The notes below the pieces were generated by a model, which was given only the letters and a program-made list of their open reading frames with translations, did not search any database and had not been told where the DNA came from. A DNA stretch of 64,000 nucleotides from an uncultured Erysipelotrichaceae bacterium (lineage in GTDB: Bacteria > Bacillota_I > Bacilli_A > RFN20 > CAG-826). Shown here one piece after another: positions 34,909 through 43,465 of the stretch (its first letter is position 1; each line of letters opens with the position of its first letter). Where the stretch lies: positions 62,001-126,000 of the forward strand of contig ONCO01000007.1 of NCBI GenBank assembly GCA_900316365.1. The letters run 5' to 3'. A program made the position numbers and the translations under genes.

Positions 34909-36186
34909 TCAATAGCCAGGTTTTCCAAGAAGATGGAACATATTCTTCTTATAAATCTCTACGCCAGGCTGGTTGAATGGGTTAACTCCATTGAGATAGC
35001 AGCTCATCGCGCAGGCGCGCATGTAGAAATACATAAGGTAACCAAGGCTATAGGCATTCATGTAATCGAGGGCGATGACAACGTTTGGCACGCCACCGGT
35101 TTCGCTATGGGCCTTGAGGGTTCCTTCCATGGCCTGCTCAGAGATATAGCTGAGGGTCTTGCCGTCTAAGTAGTTAAGGCCATCGAGGTTCTCTTCGTCA
35201 TGTGGCATATCGATGTCGACGGCGACCTTGTTGATCTTGAGAACGCTCTCGAATAAGACCTTGGAGCCTTCCTGGACGAACTGGCCTAAGGAATGTAAGT
35301 CAGTGGTGAAGGTAGCGGAATCTGGGAGTAAGCCAGTGCCGTCTTTGCCTTCGGATTCGCCATAGAGCTGTTTCCACCATTCGCCGAGCTGGACAAACTT
35401 TGGCTCATAGGTGACGAACATTTCAGCGGCCTTCTTCTCAACCGCATACATCTCATGACGGACGATCGCGTATTTGTAGGCTTCGTTGATGGTGTCGGTG
35501 TCGTATTCCTTCCTCGCGTCTTTGGCGCCATTCATGAAGGAGACGATGTCGATGCCGGCAACGGCCATCGGTAAGAGGCCGACAGCGGTGTAGACGCTAT
35601 AACGTCCACCGACGTCACCTGGGAGGACATAAGTGGTGTAACCATGCTTCTTGGAGAGTTCAAGGAGCGCGCCCTTTTCCTTATCGGTGGTCGCGTAGAT
35701 GGCTTTCTTGGAGGCTTCTTCGCCGATCTGGGAAACAAGGAGCTGCTGTAAGAGACGGAAACCAACCGCGGTCTCGGTGGTGGTGCCGCTCTTGGAGATG
35801 ACGTTGATGGCAAACTTCTTGCCCTTGAGGTGTTTCATAACCTGGGAGATGTAGCTTGGGGCAACGGTCTGACCCATGAAGATGATCTCGACTTTGTTAT
35901 CTGGATATAAGCCATTGATGGCTTCGATCGCGGCTCTGGCGCCTAAATAGGAACCGCCGATACCGCAGACGACAAGAGTGTCGAAATGCTCTCTGATGTA
36001 TTCGGCATCTTTCTGGATGCGCGCAAATTCTTCTTTATCGTAAGTCTCTGGGTAATTCGCCCAACCAAGGAAATCGGAACCAGCGCCGGTTTTATTGTCG
36101 ATGGCCTGATTGATTTCGGCGACTTTCTTCTCGTAGGAAGCGAAGTCGATTTCCTTACCAAGATATCTAAGATCTAACTTAATCAT
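34909..36186 (-). CDS. pgi: Glucose-6-phosphate isomerase
   Basis: A 425-residue enzyme interconverting glucose 6-phosphate and fructose 6-phosphate. Recognisable are CGIGGSYLGARAAIEA (sugar-phosphate binding), VISKSGTTTETAVGFR (the SIS-domain phosphate loop), GGRYSVYTAVGLLP and the C-terminal FNQPGVEIYKKN. Length matches the short Firmicutes type (about 425-450). ATG 36186 is fixed by AGGAGG upstream. It is the last gene of an ispD - S1 protein - pgi operon. Confidence 0.97.
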   Translation of the reverse strand: MIKLDLRYLGKEIDFASYEKKVAEINQAIDNKTGAGSDFLGWANYPETYDKEEFARIQKDAEYIREHFDTLVVCGIGGSYLGARAAIEAINGLYPDNKVEIIFMGQTVAPSYISQVMKHLKGKKFAINVISKSGTTTETAVGFRLLQQLLVSQIGEEASKKAIYATTDKEKGALLELSKKHGYTTYVLPGDVGGRYSVYTAVGLLPMAVAGIDIVSFMNGAKDARKEYDTDTINEAYKYAIVRHEMYAVEKKAAEMFVTYEPKFVQLGEWWKQLYGESEGKDGTGLLPDSATFTTDLHSLGQFVQEGSKVLFESVLKINKVAVDIDMPHDEENLDGLNYLDGKTLSYISEQAMEGTLKAHSETGGVPNVVIALDYMNAYSLGYLMYFYMRACAMSCYLNGVNPFNQPGVEIYKKNMFHLLGKPGY

Positions 36187-36199
36187 TGTAGGTACCTCC

Positions 36200-36544
36200 T
36201 TATTCCTGTACCCATTCGGGTAGTTTAGACTCCAAGACGGCAAAATCAACCTGTTCGATATCGATTGCGCATGGCTGAAGCGCTTTCTTTCTATCTTGGC
36301 TGCTCATTTGCTTCAAAGAGACCTTAACCGAACGTTTGCTTTCATCTACGTCGATGACTTTAACCGCGTAGATATTGCCGACTTTGCAATAGCCGGAGAA
36401 GCTCCTGATGAACTTATGGCTGAGCTCGCTGATATGGAGCAAGCCGGTGAAACCACCGTCAAAGAGCATGATCGCGTAATTGTGGTAGACGCGGACGACG
36501 GTGCCTTGGATGACATCGCCTACGCTTGGAAGTTGGTTATTCAT
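36200..36544 (-). CDS. S1-domain RNA-binding protein (GSP13/YugI-like)
   Basis: A 114-residue protein. Residues 6-80 are one S1 domain (GDVIQGTVVRVYHNYAIMLF, GLLHISELS, VKVIDVDESKRSVKVSL), followed by a short helical tail. Small S1 proteins of this type bind ribosomes in Firmicutes as general stress proteins. Its ATG overlaps the ispD stop (ATGA at 36541-36544) and pgi begins 13 bases after it, so translation is coupled. Confidence 0.88.
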   Translation of the reverse strand: MNNQLPSVGDVIQGTVVRVYHNYAIMLFDGGFTGLLHISELSHKFIRSFSGYCKVGNIYAVKVIDVDESKRSVKVSLKQMSSQDRKKALQPCAIDIEQVDFAVLESKLPEWVQE

Positions 36545-37245
36545 ATCTTTTCCCCCTGGAAGAGGTAGATGTCCTCTTTCCTCGTGATCTTCTGGTTGTG
36601 GCCATTGGAGAGAACGATTCCGACCTTGCCCCCATAAAAGAGGTGGCAGCTGGCATCATCGGTAAAGGTTTTGCCTTCTTCTTTTGCTTTCCTTGAAGCG
36701 TTAAGGATTTCCTTAAATGGGAATGTCTGCGGGGTTTCAGCCCTAAAGACGGTTGAGCGGTCCATATAGGAAGAGACGTCGCTTTTATTCTCGGAGAGGA
36801 AGACGCTATCGGTGGACGGGAAGGCCGTGACGGCACCGCCTTTTTCTTTGGCGATGACGAAGTTCTCATAAATGAGCTCTTCGTTAATGGCAGGGCGATC
36901 TCCATCTTGGATAAGCACATAGTCGCCTTCTTTGGCTAAACCTCTGGCGTCGAGGTAATTAAGGGCGGCTAAGACGCTATCTTGCCTGCTGTCTCCACCA
37001 GGGACGAAAGCAATGATCCTTTTGAAGTGGAAAGGAGCCAATACGGCTTTGGTCTCGTCGACATAATCCTTATTGGCAACGATGATGATTCCGGAAACGT
37101 TGACGCTTCTCTCACAGGCATTGACGGCGTAATAGCAAAGCGGCTTGCCATTAAGTTGGGCGAATTGCTTTGGCGTCTCTAGCGAAAAACGGGAGCCGGT
37201 CCCGCCGAACAATACGATGGCAATACGAGAGGAAGTCTGATTCAT
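36541..37245 (-). CDS. ispD: 2-C-methyl-D-erythritol 4-phosphate cytidylyltransferase
   Basis: A 234-residue cytidylyltransferase of the MEP pathway. The CTP loop is LFGGTGSRFSLETPKQF; the family Arg-Pro element appears as QDGDRPAINEEL, where most relatives have HDAARP, a mild deviation. The segment TDDASCHLFYGGKVGIVLSNG is the usual substrate-binding end. ATG 37245 begins the conserved part; TAGAAT lies 10 bases upstream and no Shine-Dalgarno site is seen. It could in principle act on another sugar phosphate (TarI-like), but ispF elsewhere in the window supports IspD. Confidence 0.88.
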   Translation of the reverse strand: MNQTSSRIAIVLFGGTGSRFSLETPKQFAQLNGKPLCYYAVNACERSVNVSGIIIVANKDYVDETKAVLAPFHFKRIIAFVPGGDSRQDSVLAALNYLDARGLAKEGDYVLIQDGDRPAINEELIYENFVIAKEKGGAVTAFPSTDSVFLSENKSDVSSYMDRSTVFRAETPQTFPFKEILNASRKAKEEGKTFTDDASCHLFYGGKVGIVLSNGHNQKITRKEDIYLFQGEKI

Positions 37246-37280
37246 TTTCAATGATATTCTACATCGAGATGTAGGATACA

Positions 37281-37319
37281 AAAAGGAAGAGAACCAATTA
37301 TGCTAATTTAATTCTCTTC
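37281..37319 (-). terminator. Terminator after the acetyltransferase gene
   Basis: GAAGAGAA (37286-37293) pairs with TTCTCTTC (37312-37319); the minus strand continues CTTTTTG. Confidence 0.7.
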
Positions 37320-37340
37320 TTTCGTGGGTAAAAGGCGTTT

Positions 37341-37892
37341 TTAGAGGTGGTAGTTCTTCACGAAGACCGTGCATTCATTCGCGGATCCGCCCCATTCGAA
37401 ATCGGGGAAGATTCCGATTTCTTTATAGCCGAGGTGGCGGTATAGCCTGATGGCGTTCTCGTCGTTTAAGAAGACGGCGAAAAGCCAATCATATTGCGGC
37501 ATAGTCTCGTGTAGGTGGCCGAAGATGGAGGTGGCGATTCCTCTTCCTTGATAGGAAGGATGGACCATCAGCCTCTCAAGGACGATGATCTTGGATTCTT
37601 TTCCTAAATCGGCTTTTTGGAGGAGGGAAAGGTATTTCGCCTCGTCTAGGCTATCGGGGTAGAAATAATTTAGCGGGTCTTCGTTATAGGCGATGCAACC
37701 TACGATTTTATCGTCCATTTTGGCCAATAGCATTCGCCCCGCGTCGATGTCTTCGTATAAATAGTCGAGTTTAGGATAATCGCCTGACCACATGAAATTG
37801 CCCTTTTGCTCTAGGTCCTTCCTTACGTCATCGAAAAGAGCGGCGACTTCCGCTTTATCGTGGGTGGTGGCTTTAACAAAAATCGGTTTCAT
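37341..37892 (-). CDS. GNAT-family N-acetyltransferase
   Basis: A 183-residue acetyl-CoA-dependent transferase. Motif A is LERLMVHPSYQGRGIATSI, with the Q-x-x-G-x-G/A pyrophosphate loop; motif B is NENAIRLYRHLGYKEIG-like (NDENAIRLYRHLGY). Substrate is unknown; GNATs acetylate small amines, antibiotics or protein N-termini. No strong ribosome site is visible. It lies between two terminators and is transcribed on its own. Confidence 0.88.
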   Translation of the reverse strand: MKPIFVKATTHDKAEVAALFDDVRKDLEQKGNFMWSGDYPKLDYLYEDIDAGRMLLAKMDDKIVGCIAYNEDPLNYFYPDSLDEAKYLSLLQKADLGKESKIIVLERLMVHPSYQGRGIATSIFGHLHETMPQYDWLFAVFLNDENAIRLYRHLGYKEIGIFPDFEWGGSANECTVFVKNYHL

Positions 37893-37899
37893 ATCGTTT

Positions 37900-37925
37900 A
37901 AAAGAAAGCCCGGGGTGCCGGGCTT
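37900..37925 (-). terminator. Terminator after the HAD gene
   Basis: Perfect AAGCCCGG/CCGGGCTT stem with a four-base loop, followed on the minus strand by TCTTTT. Confidence 0.88.
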
Positions 37926-37929
37926 GTTC

Positions 37930-38769
37930 TTAGTCTTGCATGACGTTTTGGTTTTCTCTCGTCTTGAGGCTTTCGTTGATGGCCACGCCTTGGATGATGA
38001 GCTTCATGACCTTCTCAATCTCGCTGCCTTCTTTGTAATTGGCTGGGCAGACGTAATTGACGCGGCCGTCATCATATAAATCTTTGACGCGGTCTTCTTT
38101 GCCTTTCGGGTAAACGGCGATCGATTTGCCTCCGTTATCCTTGACGATGATCATCGATGGGATGTCGGTCATTCCATCGCCGATATAGATGATGTTGCTA
38201 TATGGGATTCGTTTCTCCTTGGCCTTCTCGTTGACACCTTTATCGTCGGTCGCGTCGACGGCGCCTTTGGAGATACGGAAGAAATATTGGGTCTTCTGGG
38301 TGTAATTGATGGCGAGCTTTGGCCAGACTGGGACGCCAGTAACTGGATCAAAGATATATTCGCAGCCATAGATGACTTTGAATTGCTTGGCGATTTTGCA
38401 GCCTTCGACGATCTCCTTATTTCCGGAAGAGATGAGGTAATGCTCGACGTTTACGCCGTGTTCTTTGCCATAGGCGTTGATGCGGTCGAACCATGTTTCG
38501 ACGCCGTTATAGAATTCGATGCCTTTGCCTTGCTCCTTGAGCCATTCTTTGGTCATCTTGATTCCCTTTTCGGCGGCAAGCTTCTGCATCATATAAAGGT
38601 AGGCCAGCGTGCGTTCGCAGCCGGTCTCTTCACTAAACTTTCCGGTCGCGCCCCAAAACTCGGCTGGGGTCATGCCTAGAGAGGGGATAAAACCGAAGTT
38701 CTGCATATCGGTTCTGCTAAGGGTTGAGTCGAAGTCATAGAGGATGGCGACAATTGGTTTCTTTCTCAT
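37930..38769 (-). CDS. HAD-superfamily hydrolase
   Basis: A 279-residue phosphatase-like enzyme. Motif I is LYDFDSTLS with Asp12 and Asp14, motif II is ISSGN, and motif IV is YIGDGMTDIPSM. The helical cap lies at about residues 20-110. The pattern resembles phosphoserine phosphatase-like HADs of unknown substrate. ATG 38769 has GGAGG upstream. The upstream region is shared with the divergent membrane gene at 38898. Confidence 0.88.
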   Translation of the reverse strand: MRKKPIVAILYDFDSTLSRTDMQNFGFIPSLGMTPAEFWGATGKFSEETGCERTLAYLYMMQKLAAEKGIKMTKEWLKEQGKGIEFYNGVETWFDRINAYGKEHGVNVEHYLISSGNKEIVEGCKIAKQFKVIYGCEYIFDPVTGVPVWPKLAINYTQKTQYFFRISKGAVDATDDKGVNEKAKEKRIPYSNIIYIGDGMTDIPSMIIVKDNGGKSIAVYPKGKEDRVKDLYDDGRVNYVCPANYKEGSEIEKVMKLIIQGVAINESLKTRENQNVMQD

Positions 38770-38839
38770 GGTTTTCCTCCAACCCAAAATTGTAGCAATT
38801 ACGCTTATTTCCGTCAATTTTGCCGACTAATCGTCTAGA

Positions 38840-38876
38840 TAGCAAAAAAGCATTGAATCCTGCACCTATTTTGCTA
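38840..38876. promoter_or_regulatory. Inverted repeat over the promoter of the 407-residue membrane protein
   Basis: TAGCAAAA (38840-38847) and TTTTGCTA (38869-38876) are exact inverted copies with 21 bases between. Within it lies a possible promoter: TTGAAT (38853-38858), 16 bases, TAAATT (38875-38880). This suggests an operator, or an RNA hairpin for the opposite strand. Confidence 0.4.
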
Positions 38877-38897
38877 AATTAACCTAGGCAAATTACT

Positions 38898-40121
38898 ATG
38901 TGGGACAAAAGAAAGATTGCATTTGATAAACGTAAACCTATCAGGAGAAACTTCCTCGGCTTTGGTGCGGTGGTCGCAGTATTCGCGATTCTTTTAACCA
39001 TCGTCTGCATCCTTACCGGGAACAACGCTAAGACGGAAAACCTCATCGATGTTGATGTGACCATCTCCGCGATCAGCGATATCACCGATGATGGTTTAAC
39101 CATCTCCGTTAATGAGTCGGATAAGGTCTATATCGTCAACAAAGAAACTGCGGAGAGCAGCAAGGTTAGGGAAAAGTTAGAGATCGGTGAGAACTACCAT
39201 TTCTATATCACCGCAGTGCAGCAAGATAGGAAAGACCCAAGGATCTTCGAGATTATCAAAGATAACGAGGTCGTTTTCTCCATCGTTGAGAGCGAACGTC
39301 TCGCCAGCGAAGTCTGCGCTTATATCTCTGGCGGTCTTTATGTCGTTGCCGCCGTCTTATTTGGCGTTTATGTCTACCTTAAGCGTAACCCAAAGTATAT
39401 CGAGAACAGCATGGCGGAGCTCGTCTTTGTCTGCACTTACCGTTTCGATATCGTGACTAAGAAAAAGGCTGAGCCTATGTCATGGAAAAGGAGAATCGCC
39501 TTCATCCTCATTGATATGGGCATCGCCCTTGCTTTCGCCGGGGCAGGTATCGCCATGATCATCATCGCCAATATCTTTGGCGAAGCAATTTGGATGAGCG
39601 TTCTTAAGATCATCTTCTTCGTCTCTATGATCGTAGTCCCACCTTTCACTTTGTTTTTCTTCCAGCCGATGTATAGCAAGAAAAACATCCCTCTCTTTGT
39701 GGAGAACTATGTGAAATTCATCAAGAGCGGACCAGAGCAAAAGACCAGGTCCCCATTTACGGAGAAGGGCCTTGGCTATGAAGAAGAGGAAAATTTAGAA
39801 GAGGAAATTATCCCTTATTCCGAGTGCAAGATCTATGTCGCCGTCGCGTATGCGAAAGCCTTCTGCGCGGCTAATATCTACATCATCACCGAAATTCGAA
39901 ATGGCGAGGACTACTTCATCACCCCATTGCTCCCTGAAGTTTATAAGTCCATCAAGGAATATAACGTCGAAGTCGAAGGCTTAGATGAAGCCTTGGATAA
40001 CTTAGAGGAGAACATCCGTAAGCACGTTTCCAAAAAACGCGTGGTCGTCATGAAAAAAGACGGCGTGGAGGAAGAACATTCTCTCGATGCAAGAATCGCC
40101 ACGCGCAATTACTGGAACTAG
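38898..40121 (+). CDS. Membrane protein of unknown function (407 residues)
   Basis: Not assigned to a family. One N-terminal helix (about 20-41), an extracytoplasmic OB-like or beta domain (about 45-128), a second helix (about 140-160), two more helices (about 198-225 and 232-258), then a cytoplasmic domain of about 140 residues with an acidic stretch (EEEENLEEEII). No Shine-Dalgarno site precedes the ATG. The LemA-like gene follows after 43 bases but has its own -10 box. Confidence 0.7.
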   Translation: MWDKRKIAFDKRKPIRRNFLGFGAVVAVFAILLTIVCILTGNNAKTENLIDVDVTISAISDITDDGLTISVNESDKVYIVNKETAESSKVREKLEIGENYHFYITAVQQDRKDPRIFEIIKDNEVVFSIVESERLASEVCAYISGGLYVVAAVLFGVYVYLKRNPKYIENSMAELVFVCTYRFDIVTKKKAEPMSWKRRIAFILIDMGIALAFAGAGIAMIIIANIFGEAIWMSVLKIIFFVSMIVVPPFTLFFFQPMYSKKNIPLFVENYVKFIKSGPEQKTRSPFTEKGLGYEEEENLEEEIIPYSECKIYVAVAYAKAFCAANIYIITEIRNGEDYFITPLLPEVYKSIKEYNVEVEGLDEALDNLEENIRKHVSKKRVVVMKKDGVEEEHSLDARIATRNYWN

Positions 40122-40128
40122 TATTAAT

Positions 40129-40157
40129 TTCCAATTGTCTTAGACATGGACTAAAAT
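40129..40157 (+). promoter_or_regulatory. Promoter of the LemA-like gene, leaderless type
   Basis: TTCCAA (40129-40134), 17-base spacer, TAAAAT (40152-40157), 7 bases, then ATG 40165. Transcription would start at or next to the A of the ATG. Confidence 0.55.
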
Positions 40158-40164
40158 AGCAGCC

Positions 40165-40692
40165 ATGCAACCGTGGCAGATTGTTTTATTAATCGTCGGC
40201 ATCATCCTCTTGGTCTATACGGCCATAGAGGTTTATGTCATTTGGTCTGTCGTCGGCTTTAGCAATAAGCTCAAAAGAAGGCTCCTTGCCGTCTCGATTA
40301 TTCTTAACGAAAGACGCGACTTCCTTTTAAGCGAGATCGATGGCTTCCGCGCCGCGGGCGTTCCTTTCCGTGATTCCGATGAATTGGTCTTTAGGCAGGT
40401 CAGGGAACTCCAGCTCTCCAAACTTAAGCCGGAAGACGTCCATTACATCTCCCAACTCTTAAACGACGCGGATTCGCGTTTCAATTACTTGGCGACTAAG
40501 AACGCCTGGGCCACCAAGGGAGAGGAATTCCAGACCCTTTCCTTGGTCTCCAAGGACCTTGAGGTGAATTACCGTCAAGCCGTCGTTGGCTATAACACCG
40601 ACCTCCTTGGCTATAACTATTGGGTTAAGATCCCATTATGCCATTGGATTCCATGGCTTCTTGGCTTTAGGGCCAGAGAAAGAATCGGCTAA
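40165..40692 (+). CDS. LemA-like membrane protein
   Basis: A 175-residue protein: N-terminal membrane helix (about 7-29), then a long helical bundle with the LemA-like features SNKLKRRLLAVSIILNERRD, LEVNYRQAVVGYNTDLLGYN and a hydrophobic C-terminus (IPLCHWIPWLLGF). LemA proteins are membrane-anchored helical bundles of uncertain function. The match is by layout, so moderately sure. It is followed by a bidirectional terminator. Confidence 0.65.
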   Translation: MQPWQIVLLIVGIILLVYTAIEVYVIWSVVGFSNKLKRRLLAVSIILNERRDFLLSEIDGFRAAGVPFRDSDELVFRQVRELQLSKLKPEDVHYISQLLNDADSRFNYLATKNAWATKGEEFQTLSLVSKDLEVNYRQAVVGYNTDLLGYNYWVKIPLCHWIPWLLGFRARERIG

Positions 40693-40696
40693 AAAG

Positions 40697-40720
40697 AAAG
40701 ACCCCGAAGGGTCTTTTTTA
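40697..40720. terminator. Bidirectional terminator, LemA-like gene versus ABC-F gene
   Basis: AAAGACCC/GGGTCTTT stem with loop CGAA; T runs on both strands. Confidence 0.88.
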
Positions 40721-42250
40721 GAACTTAAGCTCGTAATCGACCAAGCCGTCGTAGAAGTCTTTCTCGTGGCTGACGATGATGACCGCGCCGGGATAGTTCT
40801 CGATTGCCTCAAATAAGGCGTCCTTGGCTTTCTGGTCGAGGTGGTTGGTCGGTTCGTCGAAGACTAGGAAGTTGCTCTTCTTACGGGTCATTACGGCGAG
40901 TCTAGCCTTAGTCATCTCGCCACCGGAGAGTTCCTTCATCTTGCGGAGGGCAAGTTCTTTCTTTACGCCTACCGCCCCAAGGAGGGTGCGCACTTCGGTG
41001 TTGGTGAGGTTTGGATAGATGTTATGGATATAGTCGAATGGCGACATCTCCAAGTCGATCTTCTCATCCTGGCCATAGTAGTTAAGCTCAATGCCATCAA
41101 GCCATTTGTAGGAGCCGCCTAAAGAAGGAATCTGCCCCAAGATGGTCTTGATGAAGGTTGATTTGCCAACGCCGTTTTGACCTAGAATGGCAATCTTCTC
41201 GCCTTTCTTAAGCAAGAAAGAGATCGGGGAAAGTAGCGGTTTATCGTAGCCGATGACCAACTCATTGACCTCTAGAGGCTTCTGTCCAACGTCCTTGGTA
41301 AACGGGAAGTTGAAGTGGACATTGCCTTCGTCTTTTGACGGCGCGTCCATGACCTCGAGATGGGCTAATCTCGCGCGGTGGCTTTTCGCCGCTTTGGCGC
41401 TGGTGGCCCTGACGATATGCGCGGCGATGAATTGTTCTTCCTTCTTGATGTATCGCTGCTGGGCTTCGTAGTTCTTCTTGTATTGCTCTTTGTCGAGTTC
41501 GTGCTGGAGGAGATATTCCCCAAAGGTGCCCTTGTATCTCGTGATCACGCCGTTCTCTAAGCAGAAGACGACTTGGGCGATCTTCTCCAAGAAGGCTTCG
41601 TCGTGGCTGACGACTAGGAAAGCCTTTGGGTAGGAATTTAGATAATTCTCGAGCCAAGCGACCTGGAACTGGTCTAAGAAGTTGGTCGGCTCGTCCATAA
41701 GGAGGACGTCATGCTCTTCGAGCAGCATCTTGCAAAGGTAAGCCTTCTCGCGTTCCCCGCTGGAAAGCTCATGGAGAGGCTGTCTAAGCTTCTCTTTGCC
41801 TAAACCTAAGCCATCGCTTAAGCGGCCTACTTTCTCTTGGAGGGCATAGAAACCATTCTCATTGAGGTAATCCCCAATCTTCATGGCTTTGTCTAGTAGT
41901 TTCTCGTAGCCATCATTCCCTAAGGCCGCCTCTTCGTAGAGTTCCTCCATGCGGCGTTCTTTCTGGAAGAGTTCTTCGTAAACGCCATAGAGATATTGCT
42001 CAAGCGGCATATCCTGTTTGACTTTAAGCTGCTGGTCTAAGTAGGAGTAGGTGACGTGTGGTTCCCAACTGACTTTGCCTTTATCAGGACGTAAGTCGCC
42101 GACCGCTAAAGAAAGAAGGGTGGACTTACCGACTCCGTTGGCGCCGACTAAAACCGCGTGCTCGCCCACGTTAAGCTTCAAAGAGGCGGATTTGTATAAT
42201 TCTCTGTCGCTATAGTTGAATTCGATGTCGGTAAGTTCCAGTAACGCCAT
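40718..42250 (-). CDS. ABC-F family ATPase
   Basis: A 510-residue protein with two ABC domains and no membrane part. The first has GANGVGKS (36-43), LSSGEREKAYL and LLMDEPTNFLD; the second has GQNGVGKS, LSGGEMTKARLA and LVFDEPTNHLD. A charged linker (about 225-310, with QRYIKKEEQF and KAAKSHRARLAHLE) is the P-site tRNA interaction motif region. ABC-F proteins act on stalled or antibiotic-bound ribosomes. The subgroup cannot be fixed by eye, so drug resistance is only possible. Confidence 0.93.
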   Translation of the reverse strand: MALLELTDIEFNYSDRELYKSASLKLNVGEHAVLVGANGVGKSTLLSLAVGDLRPDKGKVSWEPHVTYSYLDQQLKVKQDMPLEQYLYGVYEELFQKERRMEELYEEAALGNDGYEKLLDKAMKIGDYLNENGFYALQEKVGRLSDGLGLGKEKLRQPLHELSSGEREKAYLCKMLLEEHDVLLMDEPTNFLDQFQVAWLENYLNSYPKAFLVVSHDEAFLEKIAQVVFCLENGVITRYKGTFGEYLLQHELDKEQYKKNYEAQQRYIKKEEQFIAAHIVRATSAKAAKSHRARLAHLEVMDAPSKDEGNVHFNFPFTKDVGQKPLEVNELVIGYDKPLLSPISFLLKKGEKIAILGQNGVGKSTFIKTILGQIPSLGGSYKWLDGIELNYYGQDEKIDLEMSPFDYIHNIYPNLTNTEVRTLLGAVGVKKELALRKMKELSGGEMTKARLAVMTRKKSNFLVFDEPTNHLDQKAKDALFEAIENYPGAVIIVSHEKDFYDGLVDYELKF

Positions 42251-42292
42251 AACGGGCGTTAGTCTAGCACGATTTCGCTATCTTTGGGCATG

Positions 42293-42322
42293 AAAAAGCC
42301 TTGGCGAACCAAGGCGTTTTTA
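42293..42322 (-). terminator. Terminator after the MqsA-like gene
   Basis: GCCTTGG (42298-42304) pairs with CCAAGGC (42309-42315), loop CGAA, with A and T runs on both sides. The same hairpin recurs at 43472-43491. Confidence 0.85.
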
Positions 42323-42345
42323 ACATCGATCGCTTAAAAGCGTAG

Positions 42346-42969
42346 CTAGATGGTGCTGACATAAGGATAGAAGGTGGAGTAGCTAACTCCGTCTAAGTAA
42401 CGTTTCTCGTCTTTGCCCCAAATCTCCACGAGGTTTTTGCCGAGTAATTGGGTGATTCCTTCATACCAATCTTGGTAGAGGTCATTATCACCGAAGGTTA
42501 TTGGATTGGCTTTGTAATAGCCGTTAAGGCACCTCTGGTATTCTTTCTCGGTTAATTTAGACCTGTTGAAATTGATTATTTCCAAGAAGTTCTCCGGTTT
42601 TTGTACGAGGCGAAGCAAACTGTTAGTCTCGCGGCTTTGGACGAAGTCGTTTTCCAATCTAGTGATCGATTTTAGACCCATGCCCAACGCTTTGGAGAAA
42701 AGTTCGGCGGATAGACCGTATTTAGCTCTAATATTCCTGATTTCCTGACGCGTAAGGAATCCGATGGCTTTGCGGTAGGCGGTATCGATTATGCCGAAGT
42801 TCGCCGTTTCGATGTCGTAGTCGAAAAGTTCGTGTCCTGCTGGGTCCACGATGTAAGTTAGGCGGACGTGCACGGGGATACCACGCACTTTGATATCTTC
42901 CTCGCGAATCTCTCTTTTGACAGGCACGTCTTTCATGCAGATGCTGCAAAATATGGTGTCTTTCTTCAT
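42346..42969 (-). CDS. MqsA-like antitoxin (YgiT-type), degenerate zinc site
   Basis: A 207-residue protein. The N-terminus begins MKKDTIFCSICMKDVPVK, the first half of a YgiT-type zinc finger, but the second CxxC is replaced by DPAGHELFD. Residues 70-130 are the family helix-turn-helix (LTRQEIRNIRAKYGLSAELF, then LGMGLKSITRLENDFVQSRE). The last 75 residues are an extra domain not seen in classic MqsA. It lies 12 bases after a putative MqsR-like toxin gene and should repress the pair. A strong AAGGGGA precedes the ATG. Confidence 0.75.
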   Translation of the reverse strand: MKKDTIFCSICMKDVPVKREIREEDIKVRGIPVHVRLTYIVDPAGHELFDYDIETANFGIIDTAYRKAIGFLTRQEIRNIRAKYGLSAELFSKALGMGLKSITRLENDFVQSRETNSLLRLVQKPENFLEIINFNRSKLTEKEYQRCLNGYYKANPITFGDNDLYQDWYEGITQLLGKNLVEIWGKDEKRYLDGVSYSTFYPYVSTI

Positions 42970-42981
42970 TTTTCTTTCCCC

Positions 42982-43374
42982 TTACATGTCTTGGTGGAAC
43001 GATTCGACAACCACTAAGCGCTGATTAAGATCGTTGATGATTATTTTGATGTAGATGACGATCGTCACCCTGTGGCCGACCTCGTCATAGATGTGGTTGT
43101 GTTTGAATATCCAGCGGTCTTTGGTCATCACCAAGTCGAATGGTGTGCGTTCGGTCATATTCGCTGGGGATGGGCCCTTAACAAACTCCTCTTTCGTCAG
43201 ATGGGTAATTATCCTTATCGCCTCACTTGGACTCATATGGAGGGAATGGATAAAAGCCATGAATCTCTTCTCTTTATTGGGTTTCAAGTTCGCCCTAGAG
43301 AAATCGAATTCAGACGGTTTGTGCAAGGTCCTGAGGAAATCTATGACCTCTATAATATTACGCGGTTCGCTCAT
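42982..43374 (-). CDS. Putative toxin, MqsR-like
   Basis: A 130-residue protein. The end VIYIKIIINDLNQRLVVVESFH is close to the last strand and core of MqsR-type mRNA interferases (YIK.. then vvSFH), and residues 50-70 (SPSEAIRIITHLTKEEF) match the helix before it. Catalytic residues cannot be placed with certainty. ATG 43374 begins the domain; a -10-like TATCAT lies 9 bases upstream and there is no Shine-Dalgarno site. The assignment rests on partner, size and the C-terminal pattern. Confidence 0.6.
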   Translation of the reverse strand: MSEPRNIIEVIDFLRTLHKPSEFDFSRANLKPNKEKRFMAFIHSLHMSPSEAIRIITHLTKEEFVKGPSPANMTERTPFDLVMTKDRWIFKHNHIYDEVGHRVTIVIYIKIIINDLNQRLVVVESFHQDM

Positions 43375-43376
43375 CT

Positions 43377-43390
43377 GTATCAAATGATAC
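43377..43390 (-). promoter_or_regulatory. Palindrome over the MqsR/MqsA-like promoter
   Basis: The 14-base perfect palindrome GTATCA-TT-TGATAC (minus-strand reading) overlaps the TATCAT -10 box and ends two bases before the ATG. It is a natural operator for the HTH antitoxin. Confidence 0.65.
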
Positions 43391-43465
43391 GACAAATTTT
43401 TGGTGGTGAACGTCAGACCAACAAAATTTCTAAAAAAGTTTGGGACCAAATAGTCGGCAAGGTAC

